A stretch of DNA of 59,765 nucleotides from JAHHUA01 sp036635475 (GTDB lineage: Bacteria > Bacillota > Clostridia > Oscillospirales > Ruminococcaceae). The notes under the pieces are model-generated. The model was not told the DNA's origin. It was given only the letters and a program-made list of their open reading frames with translations, and ran no database searches. The stretch is from positions 1 to 59,765 of the forward strand of contig JAVWQH010000008.1 of NCBI GenBank assembly GCA_036635475.1, written 5' to 3'. Made by a program: the position numbers and the translations under genes. This document shows, one piece after another, positions 26,572-35,333 of this stretch; positions within the stretch are counted from its first letter, which is position 1; the number at the start of each line of letters is the position of its first letter.

Positions 26572-27735
26572 ATGGGGCAATTAACCGAATTAAAACAGAT
26601 ACGCAAAATACGCAATCGTAAAAAAAATGCTAAAAGATTTACCATACTTATGATTTTAGCGGTAATATTCGCCGCATTATTTTTGATTTTGGATAAAATT
26701 AAAGAATTTGACGTTAAAACAAAAATTGATGACACAATAATATCAATGGGAAACGGACCTGGATTTCCTATTGATATTGCCGGAAGAGATGCTATATCCT
26801 TGTTTGAAGTTTCAAAATTGCCTGCAATTGTCAACGACAGCAACATATTTGTCTATAACCCCAAAGGCAAAGCAACAACGAATATTCAACATGGCTATAA
26901 CCGACCTATCGCCTATTCCAGCAACGGAAGAATACTTCTCTTTGATTTAGGCGGAACAAAACTTAAACTTCACTCGCTGAGTAAACTTTTATGTGAAAAA
27001 AAGTTTGATAATCCCATAATAAATGCTGATATATCCGAAAGTGGAACATTTTGTGTTGCAACCGAATCTAACAACTATGTTGGCGAGGTGGTTGCTTTCA
27101 ATAAAAAAGGTGACCAGATTTTTAAATGGTCATCATCAAAAAATGTTGTCACTAATGCTTCTCTTTCTCCGGACGGAAATTATTTAGCTGTAACAGCAGT
27201 TAACAGTAACGATGGCGGACTTATTTCATTCCTTTACATCTTCAAAATCAACACAGGCACTGAAATATCAATGTTCTCATTTGATGATGAATTGCCCCTT
27301 GATGTAACGTTTAAAAATTCAACCCAAATTGTTGTCTTAACTGACAAATCAATTAAGACAGTTACCAATCTTGGAAGAAAGGTTGGAGAATATAGTTTTA
27401 ATGATGAATCAATTTATGACTTTGACCTTACCGATAGTGAAAATTCAACAATAGTTCTTGGTGTACATAACCAAACAGGAGAGCTGAATGTTGTCAACTT
27501 AGACATAAAAAATAATGTAATTGGCACATTTAAAACTGATAAAAAAATCAGTTCCGTTGAAATTGATGACAAGGGTTTATGCTTGACAGCTAATGATGAA
27601 ATTATTTTTTATAACTACGAGGGGTTGGAACTTCAAAAAATTAATGCTCCACTTGTAAGAAAAGCTCTAATAATTGAAAATAATTTATATTACACCACCC
27701 ATAATCAAGTGTATAAATTAAATATAAAACGATAA
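26572..27735 (+). CDS. DUF5711-type membrane-anchored beta-propeller-like protein
   Basis: About 387 residues. A Lys/Arg-rich N-terminus is followed by one membrane segment (about 20-42) and a large extracellular part of repeating beta strands (ISESGTFCVAT, LSPDGNYLAVT, FKNSTQIVVLTDKS, IDDKGLCLTA), the pattern of a WD40/propeller-like fold. It resembles the DUF5711 family found in Clostridia next to CvpA. The function is unknown. I place the start at ATG 26572; AGGAAG lies about 9 nt before it and would overlap the GTG at 26563. Confidence 0.75.
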   Translation: MGQLTELKQIRKIRNRKKNAKRFTILMILAVIFAALFLILDKIKEFDVKTKIDDTIISMGNGPGFPIDIAGRDAISLFEVSKLPAIVNDSNIFVYNPKGKATTNIQHGYNRPIAYSSNGRILLFDLGGTKLKLHSLSKLLCEKKFDNPIINADISESGTFCVATESNNYVGEVVAFNKKGDQIFKWSSSKNVVTNASLSPDGNYLAVTAVNSNDGGLISFLYIFKINTGTEISMFSFDDELPLDVTFKNSTQIVVLTDKSIKTVTNLGRKVGEYSFNDESIYDFDLTDSENSTIVLGVHNQTGELNVVNLDIKNNVIGTFKTDKKISSVEIDDKGLCLTANDEIIFYNYEGLELQKINAPLVRKALIIENNLYYTTHNQVYKLNIKR

Positions 27736-27755
27736 TTTAACGTATAGGAGGAATT

Positions 27756-28469
27756 ATGCAAAATTTTATGCCATTTCTTATTGATGCTATGACTATTATT
27801 ATCATATTCTTTTTCGCTTATTTTTCACTAAAACGTGGATTTGCTTTATCGGCTGTTTCCTTGGTTGGAATTATTGTTTCTTTTGCTGCTGCAATTATTT
27901 TGAGCAGAATAGGTGCTGTTTTTCTGTATGAAGTTGTGTTGAAAAATAATATATTAGCAATTTTAACTAAAAACATCGGAGATATAACTGACTCGGAAAT
28001 ATTATTGGCTGAACTTTCAAAAGCAATATCAAGTTTGCCTAAATTCGTAGTCAATATGTTGGAATTTGAAACAGGCGGATTTTCCTATGAATTAAGCAGA
28101 ATGATAAACGAAAGTAGTGAATCAATTGCTATTGCAGTTATGAATATTCTGATAGCACCAATTGTTAAAACTGTTTTAAGAGTTTTGCTATTTATTATCA
28201 TATTTATCCTTAGCAAGATTATATTTAAAATTCTATCATCAGTATTAAAATTTGTTAGGAAAATACCTGTTATAGGAGCAGTAGATGGACTACTTGGAGG
28301 TGCTGTTGGATTAGTTGAAGGGGTTTTTGTTATGTTTTTGATTGTCAGCATAACAATGTTTCTTATAAAAATCACGAACAATACTATCCCTTATATAACC
28401 GCAGAAACAATTGAACAAACAAATTTATTCCAAAAATTTACATCATTTGAACAAATAATAGGTTTATAA
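27756..28469 (+). CDS. CvpA family membrane protein
   Basis: 237 residues with four hydrophobic segments (about 8-26, 30-55, 130-155, 190-212). The N-terminal stretch, with FFAYFSLKRGFALS and a Gly/Ala-rich second helix, is that of CvpA/colicin V production-type proteins, and the IPVIGAVDGLLGGAVGLVEG loop before the last helix matches the family signature. The role in cell-envelope biology is poorly defined. TAGGAGG precedes the ATG. Confidence 0.85.
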   Translation: MQNFMPFLIDAMTIIIIFFFAYFSLKRGFALSAVSLVGIIVSFAAAIILSRIGAVFLYEVVLKNNILAILTKNIGDITDSEILLAELSKAISSLPKFVVNMLEFETGGFSYELSRMINESSESIAIAVMNILIAPIVKTVLRVLLFIIIFILSKIIFKILSSVLKFVRKIPVIGAVDGLLGGAVGLVEGVFVMFLIVSITMFLIKITNNTIPYITAETIEQTNLFQKFTSFEQIIGL

Positions 28470-28491
28470 TTTTCAAAATGGAGGCTTAATA

Positions 28492-29034
28492 ATGGCTAAC
28501 ATTCCCAACACTTTATCAATAATACGTATAATAATGATTCCTATATTTTCTTTCAAATTTCTATATGCTAATGAACCTAGTGACTTTTACTTTGCAGCGG
28601 CGATATTGGCACTTTCGGGATTTACCGATATGCTTGATGGGTTTATTGCAAGAAAATATAATATGATAACTCAACTTGGCAAAGTTTTAGACCCGATTGC
28701 TGACAAATTAACACTATTTGCTGTTTGTATATGTCTTTGCCTCAAAGCACCTGAACTTCAAATTATTTATCTATTCTTCATTATAAAAGAAGTGCTAATG
28801 ATGGTGGGTTCGCTGTTTTTGATGAAGAAAAAGGTGAAAATAGAAGGAGCTAGATGGTTCGGAAAGTTATACACTGTGTTATTTTATGTTATTATGCTAC
28901 TTATTGTAATATTACCTGATATGTCATTAACAGTAAAAATCGCACTTTTGGGGCTTCTTGCAATATTTACAATTATTTCTTTCGTTTTATATATACCTGT
29001 CTTTTTTTCGCTAAAAGACACTATAAAAAAATAA
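28492..29034 (+). CDS. pgsA: CDP-diacylglycerol-glycerol-3-phosphate 3-phosphatidyltransferase
   Basis: 180 residues, integral membrane. It makes phosphatidylglycerol phosphate from CDP-diacylglycerol. The CDP-alcohol phosphotransferase motif DG-x2-AR-x8-G-x3-D-x3-D is complete in LDGFIARKY...LGKVLDPIADK (about 47-70). N-terminus NIPNTLSIIRI is typical of PgsA. Last gene of the run that begins at ruvC. Confidence 0.95.
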   Translation: MANIPNTLSIIRIIMIPIFSFKFLYANEPSDFYFAAAILALSGFTDMLDGFIARKYNMITQLGKVLDPIADKLTLFAVCICLCLKAPELQIIYLFFIIKEVLMMVGSLFLMKKKVKIEGARWFGKLYTVLFYVIMLLIVILPDMSLTVKIALLGLLAIFTIISFVLYIPVFFSLKDTIKK

Positions 29035-29062
29035 AAGTATAAACAAAAATGAATACTTTTTT
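29033..29062 (+). terminator. AT-rich terminator after pgsA
   Basis: AAAAGTAT (29033-29040) pairs with ATACTTTT (29053-29060) and is followed by TT. It begins inside the stop codon. The stem is weak. Beyond it, 29063-29241 holds only the clp leader, in which I could not identify a convincing promoter or a CtsR box. Confidence 0.55.
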
Positions 29063-29241
29063 CATATCAGGTTCATAGAATTAGTATAGAATGAATTTAT
29101 ATTTTAATAACTTTTTAAATTAAGCCTATTGCTCGTTGGTTGTTTTGAAAATTATTGCGGATTTTAAAAATTAAAAATAATTATACTCTGAGGTAATAAA
29201 TAAATTCCCGATATTGAAATAGGGATTGGAGGATTAAGCAA

Positions 29242-31542
29242 ATGGAAATGCTTTGCACTAAATGTAAAAAACGTATGGCTGTTATTTTTATGAGCCATTT
29301 GGAAAATGGAAAAACTGTAAACGAGGGTCTTTGCTTGCAGTGTGCCAAGGAAATGGGTATTCCACAAGTGAAAGAGCTTATCGACAAGATGGGCATATCT
29401 GATGACGATATTGAAAATATGAATGACCAAATGATGGAACTAATGGGTGGCGAAGGCGAGGGCGACGACTTTGAAATGGGCGGCGCTCAACAACTACCGT
29501 TTTTGCAAAATATATTCGGTGGATTAATGCCTACTGATAATTCTCAGCAAAATGAAATTCCTGAAAAATCAAGCGGTAATTCAAAAAAAGAACCTAAAGA
29601 TAAAGAACCTAAAAAAGATAAAAAAGATAAAAAAAGAAAATTTCTTGATGGCTATTGTGAAAACTTAACCATAAAAGCAAGAGAGGGAAAAATTGATAAG
29701 ATTGTCGGCAGAGATGAAGAGATTTACAGAGTTCTTCAAATTCTCAACAGACGTTCAAAAAACAATCCTTGCTTAATCGGCGAACCCGGTGTTGGTAAAA
29801 CCGCTATTGCAGAAGGCATTGCACAAAGACTTGCTGACGGAAATATCCCTCCAAGACTTGCTGACAAACAGCTTTATTTGCTTGACTTAACAGGTATGGT
29901 TGCGGGAACTCAATTCCGAGGTCAATTTGAAAGCCGAGTTAAGGGACTTATTGAGGATATAAAAGCTGAGGGAAATGTAATTTTATTTATTGATGAAGTT
30001 CATAACCTTGTTGGAGCCGGAGATTCCGAGGGGTCTATGAATGCTGCAAATATTCTCAAACCTGCACTTTCACGTGGAGAAATACAAGTTATCGGTGCAA
30101 CAACTTTTACAGAATATAGAAAAAATATTGAAAAAGATGCTGCTCTTGAAAGACGTTTTCAACCTGTTAAAATAAATGAACCTTCAATTGCTGACTCAAT
30201 CGAAGTTATCAAGGGCATCAAGAAATATTACGAAAGCTACCACCGAGTTAAAGTTAGTGATGATATTGCCAAAAGAACTGTTGTGATGAGTGAACGCTAT
30301 ATAAATGATAGGTTTCTTCCTGACAAAGCTATTGACTTACTTGATGAGGCTTGTTCTTGTTGCACATTGGAAAACAAGGATTTGTTCAAATTCGATACAC
30401 TAAATCGCCAACTCAAAACAATCACAGATGAAATTGAAGAAAAAGAACAAAGTAACGATGGCGACTACGAAAAATTAGCTAATTTGCGTGAAGAGAAATT
30501 CAAAGTTGATAATGAAATAAAAGAAATTGAAGCCACTGCTTTGGGAAAAGAAGTAACTGTTGATGACTTAGCCAGAGTGGTTGAACTATGGACAGGTATC
30601 CCAGCAAGCAAAATTAAGGAGAAAGAACTCAAAAAAGTTGCAGGTCTTGCTGAATCACTGAAAACTAAAATTATTGGTCAAGATGATGCTGTTGAGTTGG
30701 TTGCAAAGGCAGTTCTTCGCTCAAGAGTTCAAATCAGTGCAAGAAAACGTCCGGCTTCATTTATTTTTGTCGGTCCAACAGGTGTTGGTAAAACTGAACT
30801 AGTAAAAGTTCTTTCAAAAGAGCTTTTTGATGATACTGACCCATTAATCAGACTTGATATGTCCGAATTTATGGAAAAACACTCTGTTTCAAGAATTGTT
30901 GGCTCGCCTCCGGGATATGTTGGCTATGACGAGGCTGGACAGCTTACTGAAAAGGTTCGCAGACGCCCATATTCAGTTGTTTTGTTTGATGAAATCGAAA
31001 AAGCTCACCCTGATGTATTGAATATCTTATTGCAAATTCTTGACGAGGGAAAAATAACCGATGCTCATGGTCGAACTGTTTCGTTTGAAAATACTGTTAT
31101 TGTTATGACATCAAACGCAGGCAGCAATATCAGAGAAAATACTCTCGGCTTTGACCAACAACCGGGCAAGCAATCAAAAGATAAGGCTATTAAATCCTTA
31201 AATGAATTTTTAAGACCTGAATTTGTTGCAAGAGTTGATGAAATCGTTGTTTTCCGTCCTTTAGATGAAAATGATTATAAGAAGATTGCTGTTCTTATGT
31301 TGAATGAACTTCGCACTTCCCTTCTTGAAAAAGAAACTGAACTATCGTGGAATGATGAAGTTGTTGCTTTTATCGCCAAAGAAGCTTTCGGAAATAAAAA
31401 TGGTGCAAGAGCTATCAGCAAAGTTGTCCGCAAGGAATTTGAAGATAAAATATGTTCTGCACTCGTTGAACTATGCGGAGAAAATCCAAATAAAATTGAG
31501 GCAATTTTAAATAATAACTCAATTGAAATTAAAATTTCATAA
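29242..31542 (+). CDS. clpE: ClpE-like ATP-dependent Clp protease ATP-binding subunit
   Basis: 766 residues, a two-ring AAA+ unfoldase. An N-terminal zinc finger (Cys5, Cys8, Cys31, Cys34) replaces the usual Clp_N repeats, as in ClpE. A disordered linker follows, with a very Lys-rich stretch near 113-133. D1 has Walker A GEPGVGKT at 180-187; a UVR/coiled-coil-like insert lies around 390-440; D2 has Walker A GPTGVGKT at 511-518. The LGF tripeptide after TSNAGSN in D2 is the kind of loop that docks to ClpP, so the protein probably feeds a protease. TTGGAGG precedes the ATG. Monocistronic. ClpE is usually CtsR-controlled, but no GGTCAAA repeat is visible. Confidence 0.88.
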   Translation: MEMLCTKCKKRMAVIFMSHLENGKTVNEGLCLQCAKEMGIPQVKELIDKMGISDDDIENMNDQMMELMGGEGEGDDFEMGGAQQLPFLQNIFGGLMPTDNSQQNEIPEKSSGNSKKEPKDKEPKKDKKDKKRKFLDGYCENLTIKAREGKIDKIVGRDEEIYRVLQILNRRSKNNPCLIGEPGVGKTAIAEGIAQRLADGNIPPRLADKQLYLLDLTGMVAGTQFRGQFESRVKGLIEDIKAEGNVILFIDEVHNLVGAGDSEGSMNAANILKPALSRGEIQVIGATTFTEYRKNIEKDAALERRFQPVKINEPSIADSIEVIKGIKKYYESYHRVKVSDDIAKRTVVMSERYINDRFLPDKAIDLLDEACSCCTLENKDLFKFDTLNRQLKTITDEIEEKEQSNDGDYEKLANLREEKFKVDNEIKEIEATALGKEVTVDDLARVVELWTGIPASKIKEKELKKVAGLAESLKTKIIGQDDAVELVAKAVLRSRVQISARKRPASFIFVGPTGVGKTELVKVLSKELFDDTDPLIRLDMSEFMEKHSVSRIVGSPPGYVGYDEAGQLTEKVRRRPYSVVLFDEIEKAHPDVLNILLQILDEGKITDAHGRTVSFENTVIVMTSNAGSNIRENTLGFDQQPGKQSKDKAIKSLNEFLRPEFVARVDEIVVFRPLDENDYKKIAVLMLNELRTSLLEKETELSWNDEVVAFIAKEAFGNKNGARAISKVVRKEFEDKICSALVELCGENPNKIEAILNNNSIEIKIS

Positions 31543-31546
31543 TTAT

Positions 31547-31586
31547 AACCCTCGAAACTTCAATTGAAATTTCGAGGGTTAATTTT
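31547..31586. terminator. Bidirectional terminator between the clp and asparaginase genes
   Basis: AACCCTCGAAA (31547-31557) pairs with TTTCGAGGGTT (31570-31580); the loop region is itself self-complementary. It is followed by AATTTTA on the plus strand and serves two convergent genes. Confidence 0.85.
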
Positions 31587-31600
31587 ATACATTTATTAAC

Positions 31601-32605
31601 TTAGTATTTTCTCAAAGTGAAACAAGCTTCACTTCTGCCAGCCAGTTCTTTCTTGTGATTATAAACAACAGGACGATGTTTTTCTGCGAAAAATTCCAAA
31701 TCTTCTTGTGGTATAAAGCCAATCTGATAAAGGGTTTCCAGCAATACAATATCACTGCTTTGACCTTTGCCATCATCAACTTTTAACGCAACGCCCACTC
31801 CCATTTCTGGAATGGAGGCAACAAAATATCCGTTTGCACCGACTTTTACAGCAATTCTTCCGGGATATTTTTGCATAATCATATTGTCAATTCTGTCAGA
31901 GCCAGAAACATTCACAGGGTAGTGCATAACTGCCTCAACAATTCTCTTTGCTGATGGAGCTAGCTTTTCACCGAGGGATTCAGGCTTAGCCATTCTTGCC
32001 ATACCAAAAGCAAATTTATCCAAAGGAAGTGCGTGAACAGGCACTCCACAGCCATCAAGTCCAATTACAATACTGCTTTCGGGGTAGGAACAAATCTCGC
32101 TAATCATCTTAACAATACGTTTTTGATGAGGGTGTTCAACCTTATAATATGTGGATAAATCCTCATTTAAAAACTTCACAGTAGCAAGCATACCGGCGTG
32201 TTTTCCACTGCAATTGTTATGTATATCGGTTGGTTCAATACCATTTTTCCTCATTTCAATAGTAACATCAGCCTTAAAAGGAAAATGTGCACCGCATTGA
32301 AGATAGCTTTCATCAAGACCTGATTTTTTAAGTATTGACCTAACTGTGTCAATATGAATTTGCTCCCCTGAATGTGAGGCGCAAATTTGTGCAACTTCTT
32401 GTTCAGTCCAGTTATATTCGTCAGCAACACCCATTGTAACAGGAACCATAGCCTGCATTAATTTTGCAGAAGAGCGAGCATATGCAACTTGTTCGGGGTC
32501 ACCGGCGGAATACAAAAGCTTGCCCTCGTAGTCAACAACGGCAACTGAACCCGTTGTAAATAAATCTAATAATTCGCCACGATAAGTTTTAACTAATATT
32601 TCCAT
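31601..32605 (-). CDS. Asparaginase (asparaginase II / PF06089-type)
   Basis: 334 residues. Not the classical AnsA/AnsB fold: it matches the separate family seen in rhizobia and Firmicutes, with RSSAKLMQA near 45, CASHSGE near 92, HNNCSGKHAGMLA near 150 and GLDGCGVPVHALPL near 196. It would hydrolyse L-asparagine to aspartate and ammonia. CTCCC on the plus strand (GGGAG read in its direction) supplies the ribosome binding site. Its own promoter is at 32664-32692, so it is separate from the methyltransferase operon upstream. Confidence 0.85.
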   Translation of the reverse strand: MEILVKTYRGELLDLFTTGSVAVVDYEGKLLYSAGDPEQVAYARSSAKLMQAMVPVTMGVADEYNWTEQEVAQICASHSGEQIHIDTVRSILKKSGLDESYLQCGAHFPFKADVTIEMRKNGIEPTDIHNNCSGKHAGMLATVKFLNEDLSTYYKVEHPHQKRIVKMISEICSYPESSIVIGLDGCGVPVHALPLDKFAFGMARMAKPESLGEKLAPSAKRIVEAVMHYPVNVSGSDRIDNMIMQKYPGRIAVKVGANGYFVASIPEMGVGVALKVDDGKGQSSDIVLLETLYQIGFIPQEDLEFFAEKHRPVVYNHKKELAGRSEACFTLRKY

Positions 32606-32663
32606 AAATTCAATCTCCCTTAAAATTATTACATTAAATTTTCAGTAGACTTGATATGATAAT

Positions 32664-32692
32664 ATTATACCTTTTTGTGTGAAAATAGTAAA
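32664..32692 (-). promoter_or_regulatory. Promoter of the asparaginase gene
   Basis: On the minus strand TTTACT (32692-32687), 17 nt, TATAAT (32669-32664). Upstream, ATTGTA-AAA-TACAAT (32723-32737) is a perfect small dyad that may be a regulatory site. The rest of this 383-base spacer (32606-32988) contains the terminator and small frame listed below. Confidence 0.6.
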
Positions 32693-32789
32693 GTAAAATA
32701 TAAAATTTTATGAGTTTAATATATTGTAAAATACAATTTTGGCTATATTTACAAGCTTTTAATATAAATTATATTTTAATTTTAAAAAT

Positions 32790-32833
32790 TAACCCCCCAC
32801 TTTATATCATTTTAATATGAAGTGGGAGGTTTG
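32790..32833 (-). terminator. Terminator of the methyltransferase operon
   Basis: ACCCCCCACTT (32792-32802) pairs with AAGTGGGAGGT (32820-32830) with one mismatch; on the minus strand the 3' side runs into TTAATTTTT. It lies about 155 nt beyond the last UroD-like gene, leaving room for a short trailing element. Confidence 0.75.
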
Positions 32834-32885
32834 CTATTCTGTTATCGAATTGAACAATCAAGCAATAGTGAAGAATACCAAGTCC

Positions 32886-32966
32886 TTAATTTCCCCAAAA
32901 TACTGCAACAATTACAGGAAATACAACGAATGTTTTAGCGCTATACGCATATTTCATAGCAACCAT
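32886..32966 (-). CDS. Possible 26-residue membrane peptide at the end of the operon
   Basis: ATG at 32966 is preceded by AAAGGAAAA at good distance and opens a 26-codon frame (MVAMKYAYSAKTF... ending in VFWGN) with a hydrophobic middle FVVFPVIVAVFW that could span the membrane. It lies between the last UroD-like gene and the operon terminator, which would otherwise be an unusually long trailer. Too short for any family match by eye; it may be chance. Confidence 0.25.
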   Translation of the reverse strand: MVAMKYAYSAKTFVVFPVIVAVFWGN

Positions 32967-32988
32967 TTTTTCCTTTATGATATCCTCA

Positions 32989-33819
32989 TCACAATAGTTT
33001 TAATGTTTTTTTGACTAAATCAAGGGATATCGGACTTTTTATGCAGACAGGAATTATGGGTGAAATTATATCTTCATCAATAATATCAACAATTTCGCCT
33101 AAGTTTGTACTGATTAAACTTGCCGCTGTCATAGGACATATTAAAATTTTGGTTTTGCCCAAACACTGCTTTGATAGTTCTTTTAAGAATGGTACAGTGA
33201 AATTTTCCGCCATCATTTTTGAAAATTTAGGCCCTAAGATACTCGGCGTCCCAACAGGGTCAGCAAAACTTAAATAATCTGCCCCACTTTCACAAATATG
33301 TTGGACAAAATCTAATACCTCTTTGGAAATATGGTCGAAATATTTTTGTGCTTTTTCGGGTTCTTTTCGCCATATTTTGAAGAAAGATGTTGTATCCATC
33401 AAACAGCATAAAATTGAAAAAGGGCCGCTGACTGTAAAAACAACAGTTTCACCACGTTTTTTAAGAATTTCACAAGCCTTTAGCATTAAATATATTCTGC
33501 CATCATTTTTTTCAAAAAGCTTATGTAAAATAATTTCTTCGATACTGCTATAAACTAATTTTCCCGCACGACTTCCTGCTGTTTTATCCCCAAGATGTAT
33601 TTCTCCGCCCAATGCCTCTGCTTCAATTGTGTGGCAAAATGGGATTGTGCAAAAATTTTGTCCACGTTTTTCTTTAAGTGCAACAGCAAAATCAGCGATT
33701 GTTTCTGATGAGGAGTACATTTCTTCAAAAGTTAATTGAAGTGAATTTAAAGTTTCCATTACCCCGTCTGAATTTTCAAAACGACAAGATGATTGGGAAA
33801 GTGTTGTTGCTTCGCTCAT
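32989..33819 (-). CDS. UroD-fold methyltransferase-like protein, short and lacking the zinc His
   Basis: 276 residues, about 65-85 shorter than its two paralogues in the operon. It aligns with the 341-residue paralogue through FCTIPFCHTIEAEALGG (there GVPFCMTVEAESMG) and the FTVSGPFS and ADPVGTPSILGPKFSK blocks. The zinc motif of methylcobamide methyltransferases is His-x-Cys plus a later Cys. Here the sequence is ILICPM: Leu226 replaces His, Cys228 remains, and a late Cys is kept near PVCIKSP. It may therefore be non-catalytic, use other ligands, or have a regulatory or structural role. The start overlaps the RACo stop by one base (TAATG), so it is coupled. Confidence 0.75.
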   Translation of the reverse strand: MSEATTLSQSSCRFENSDGVMETLNSLQLTFEEMYSSSETIADFAVALKEKRGQNFCTIPFCHTIEAEALGGEIHLGDKTAGSRAGKLVYSSIEEIILHKLFEKNDGRIYLMLKACEILKKRGETVVFTVSGPFSILCCLMDTTSFFKIWRKEPEKAQKYFDHISKEVLDFVQHICESGADYLSFADPVGTPSILGPKFSKMMAENFTVPFLKELSKQCLGKTKILICPMTAASLISTNLGEIVDIIDEDIISPIIPVCIKSPISLDLVKKTLKLL

Positions 33820-35324
33820 TATTTTTCCTCCTCAAAGGATAAACATTCAACAAAGAAATCTTCATAACCCTTTAATGTTGAAAGTTCAATATACTTTATG
33901 TTTTCAATTGCTTTTTCTGATTTTCGGCATTGTTCCACACTCATTAGGCAAATATAAGCTCCTGATTGCGAAGTATTTCCTCCATAGAAGATTTTATCTG
34001 CCCATTGAAATGGCAAAATTCCCGAACCAGTCAAACTCTCAGCTTTTAGATGTGCTCCAAATTGACCTGCCACAATTACTCTTTCAATATCCTTAATTTC
34101 CAATTTAGCATTATTTAAAAGTGCTAATATTCCTGACAAAATCGCACCCTTAGCTAACTGAACTTGACGAATATCTTTTTGTGTAATATAAATTTGTTCT
34201 TTTGCACAAATCATAAAAACTTTTTTACCATCAACCATTTCAACAAGATTATGGCATTGAAGTCTGCCTAATTTATTAATTATCCTGTTTTTTCGCATTT
34301 CTGCTATTGCTGAAAGCAATCCGCTTCCGCATACACCAAGAGGTTCAGCTTTACCGATAGTTTCAGCAAAAGCTTTTTCGCCAGCAATATTAACATCTTC
34401 AATTGCGCCATATGCCGCACGCATACCACAACTGATGTTCATTCCTTCCAACGCAGGTCCTGCTGCACAAGAACAACAAGAAAGTTTTCCATTGTCGCTA
34501 AGCACTATCTCGCCGTTTGTTCCAATGTCAATAAACAATGTTTTTTCGGAAACATTGGCAAGATTACACGCAAGAATACCTGCGGTAATATCGCCTCCAA
34601 CAAAAGATGAAATTGATGGCAAGCAAAATAGTTCGCAATCATCAGCTGCCAAAAGTCCTAAATCCGATGCTTTACAGCGAACTGAACCTTTAAGTAATGG
34701 CTCAAATGGTGCTTTTGCTATACTTGACGGATTAGCCCCCATAAGTAAATGTATCATTGTGGTGTTTCCGCCGATAGTTATGCGGCAAATTTGATTGATA
34801 TTAACTTTGTTTTCCTTGTATAATTGCTCAAAAAGGCACTGCAAATCGCCTATTATAGTGTGTTGCAAAATCTCCAGTCCGTCTTTATGTTCAAGAGTAA
34901 AATGTATTCTTGTAATAACATCTTGTCCATAGGATTTTTGCGAATTAAGCTTTGAAAGTGAGCATATTTCCTTGCCGTTTGACAAGTCCACAAGTGTTGC
35001 AACCAAAGTTGTTGTGCCTATATCAACAGCTATGCCGAACTTGCCTTTTTCAAAACAATCATAAGCAAATTCCCCTCGATAACCATTAGAAACAATCTCA
35101 CCAATTTGAGCTTTGGGGGCTGTATAAACGCTTATATCCTCCTTTATCTGATACAAACAGGAAAGATAAAATTCGCCGTTTATCGTAACTCCACATTTAC
35201 CGCATACACCTTTTCCGCCACAGGGTGCATCAATAAATCCTTCTCTTGTCAGAATATCATATAGCACTTCGCCTTCGTTGGCTTTTATTGTAACGCCCTC
35301 ATTGGGCAATTTTATATCGAACAT
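33819..35324 (-). CDS. RACo-type corrinoid activation protein (2Fe-2S / ASKHA ATPase)
   Basis: 501 residues. An N-terminal plant-type [2Fe-2S] ferredoxin domain has Cys35, Cys41, Cys44 and Cys56 in APCGGKGVCGKCG...SC. It is followed by a linker and an ASKHA ATPase domain: phosphate loops AVDIGTTTLVATLVDL (about 97-112), IGGNTTMIHLL, and GTNGEIVLSD, then SCAAGPALEG. RACo proteins use ATP to drive reduction of inactive Co(II) corrinoid back to Co(I). Its position between the corrinoid protein and methyltransferase genes marks the operon as a working methyl-transfer system that needs repair. Shorter than the roughly 630-residue Carboxydothermus enzyme. Confidence 0.9.
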   Translation of the reverse strand: MFDIKLPNEGVTIKANEGEVLYDILTREGFIDAPCGGKGVCGKCGVTINGEFYLSCLYQIKEDISVYTAPKAQIGEIVSNGYRGEFAYDCFEKGKFGIAVDIGTTTLVATLVDLSNGKEICSLSKLNSQKSYGQDVITRIHFTLEHKDGLEILQHTIIGDLQCLFEQLYKENKVNINQICRITIGGNTTMIHLLMGANPSSIAKAPFEPLLKGSVRCKASDLGLLAADDCELFCLPSISSFVGGDITAGILACNLANVSEKTLFIDIGTNGEIVLSDNGKLSCCSCAAGPALEGMNISCGMRAAYGAIEDVNIAGEKAFAETIGKAEPLGVCGSGLLSAIAEMRKNRIINKLGRLQCHNLVEMVDGKKVFMICAKEQIYITQKDIRQVQLAKGAILSGILALLNNAKLEIKDIERVIVAGQFGAHLKAESLTGSGILPFQWADKIFYGGNTSQSGAYICLMSVEQCRKSEKAIENIKYIELSTLKGYEDFFVECLSFEEEK

Positions 35325-35333
35325 ATCAAAACC

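Noticed and set aside
32817..33014. 65-codon plus-strand frame between the asparaginase and UroD genes
   Set aside because: It starts inside the terminator stem, lacks a ribosome binding site and has no recognisable features.
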